A stretch of 64,000 bases of DNA, taken from positions 1 through 64,000 of the forward strand of contig NZ_JAFLNL010000013.1 of NCBI RefSeq assembly GCF_017313785.1. Reading direction: 5' to 3'. This document shows positions 63,094 to 64,000 of this stretch, piece after piece; the first letter of the stretch is position 1, and the number at the start of each line of letters is the position of its first letter. Below the pieces are notes generated by a model, which saw only the letters and a list, made by a program, of their open reading frames with translations, had not been told where the DNA came from and searched no databases. A program made the position numbers and the translations under genes. The DNA comes from Flagellimonas aurea (lineage in GTDB: Bacteria; Bacteroidota; Bacteroidia; Flavobacteriales; Flavobacteriaceae).

Positions 63094-64000
63094 CTAATTG
63101 TTTTTAAAACCGATTCTAGGTCGGTCGTTAGTATTATCTGATAACCCTTCCATTTTCGCTCTTATAGCGATATAACTTTGCAATTCTTTAAGGTTTATTG
63201 AAGGCTTATTCTTCCTAATGGTTTCAAGTAAAATTTCCTTTGAAATCCTTGATTTCATTTTCAAAGCTCTTCTTGAAGCTTCATCACATATAAATTTGAT
63301 GTCGCTTGAAACATAGTTTTCAGTTGCTTTTGCAAGTTCAGCGTAATCTAAACCTACTTCTCTAGGTCGTTTTTCCAAGTACAGTTTAAGCATTAACTCT
63401 CGAGCTTCAAGGTCAGGTGGTGGTAGATAAGCTACTTTATCTAAACGACCTGCTCTCAAAATCGCTGGGTCGATTGAATTAGGTCTGTTTGTTGCTCCGA
63501 TAATAAAAATGCCATCATCTCCACAATTATTCATCTGGGCTAAAAATTCATTTACTGCACTTGTATTCATATGATTTACATTCGAGTTATCACGATTCGG
63601 AACAACTGCATCCAACTCGTCAATGAAAATTATACTTGGTGCGTTTTCACGAGCTTCATCAAATAGGGTTTTGATTTTTTCCTGCGATTCGTTTACATAC
63701 TTACTCTGAATATCAGATGGCTTTAACTGGTAGAAGTTAAACCCGATTTCTTCTGCCATTCTTTCAGCAAAGAAGGTTTTACCACAACCTGGTGGACCGT
63801 AAAGCAACATGCCATTAGGAATAGTTATCCCATATTCTGCATAACGTTCTTTTTCATTTAAAGCATCAATGACATCTAATTGAATGGTGTTTTTTAATTC
63901 TTGCATTCCTGCAATTGCAGAAAATCCTTTTCCTTTTTTTATTTCCTTTAGTTTGGGTTTAGAAGTTTCTTGTGGTGTTGAAAGTTGTTTTACTTCTAAT
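63094..64000 (-). CDS. AAA+ ATPase of the FtsH/CDC48-like class (5' end outside window)
   Basis: The frame is open to the window edge; an ATG at 63906 exists, but coding sequence clearly continues upstream (KKGKGFSAIAG), so the start lies beyond 64000. AAA domain: Walker A GPPGCGKT, Walker B IIFIDELDAV, sensor-1 GATNRP, arginine-finger region LRAGRLDK. The C-terminal lid runs to SIRKNKPSINLKEL-like helices and an unusual end (GLSDNTNDRPRIGF). No protease domain follows, so it resembles spastin/CDC48-type remodelers; the partner may be the TerB-like protein encoded next. Confidence 0.88.
   Translation of the reverse strand, partial: LEVKQLSTPQETSKPKLKEIKKGKGFSAIAGMQELKNTIQLDVIDALNEKERYAEYGITIPNGMLLYGPPGCGKTFFAERMAEEIGFNFYQLKPSDIQSKYVNESQEKIKTLFDEARENAPSIIFIDELDAVVPNRDNSNVNHMNTSAVNEFLAQMNNCGDDGIFIIGATNRPNSIDPAILRAGRLDKVAYLPPPDLEARELMLKLYLEKRPREVGLDYAELAKATENYVSSDIKFICDEASRRALKMKSRISKEILLETIRKNKPSINLKELQSYIAIRAKMEGLSDNTNDRPRIGFKNN

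Overview
The window looks like one large accessory island in a marine-type flavobacterium (Bacteroidota, probably Flavobacteriaceae). Evidence: Bacteroidetes-type conjugative transposon genes (TraG, J, K, M, N), HYC_CC_PP-type small secreted proteins, an IntDOT-like tyrosine recombinase in which Ser replaces the first catalytic Arg, a TAnnTTTG-type promoter, and few Shine-Dalgarno sequences. No rRNA, intact tRNA, CRISPR array or intact insertion sequence was seen.

Layout. (1) 1-12.8 kb, copper/heavy-metal region. A minus-strand CusB-TolC-CusA efflux operon (CusB runs off the left edge) is led by a HYC_CC_PP protein. A divergent plus-strand set follows: a second HYC_CC_PP protein, an AraC-type regulator, two mono-haem c-type cytochromes flanking a porin, a Met-rich lipoprotein and a relative, a CopZ-like HMA protein, two tandem SHOCT membrane peptides and a DUF5676 membrane protein. 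(2) 12.9-48.1 kb, a long co-directional plus-strand array, many genes overlapping or within 30 bp. It holds stress proteins (two Usp, K+ channel, MgtC/DUF4010, site-2 protease), NDH-2, NhaA, a carbon/fermentation set (GH13 amylase, glucan phosphorylase, PFK, class I aldolase, archaeal type II GAPDH, D-lactate dehydrogenase, acetate-kinase homologue), an AMP-phosphorylase/PRPP-synthetase/PPK2 set, then CopB ATPase, MFS exporter, phospholipase D and a flavin-binding protein. (3) 48.6-52.0 kb, a decayed minus-strand locus: MtfA-like peptidase, a patatin stump, an in-frame histidine-kinase::RND chimera and its response regulator. (4) 52.3-58.4 kb, a truncated conjugation operon (traG with lost 5' end, traI-like, traJ, K, M, N). 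(5) 58.7-60.6 kb, strong inverted repeats and an AbiE-type toxin-antitoxin pair. (6) 60.8-62.1 kb, the integrase. (7) 62.1-64 kb, a possible att relic and a TerB-like/AAA-ATPase pair that may lie outside the element.

Working together (inference). Flanking genes export and sequester copper. The central array looks like a portable energy-emergency kit: it frees glucose-1-phosphate from glucan, runs key glycolytic steps with enzymes unrelated to the common bacterial ones (metal-free class I aldolase, type II GAPDH), disposes of electrons via D-lactate and NDH-2, and recycles nucleotides with AMP phosphorylase, PRPP synthetase and polyphosphate kinase. The array, its copper context and the HK::RND chimera are the points most worth following up.
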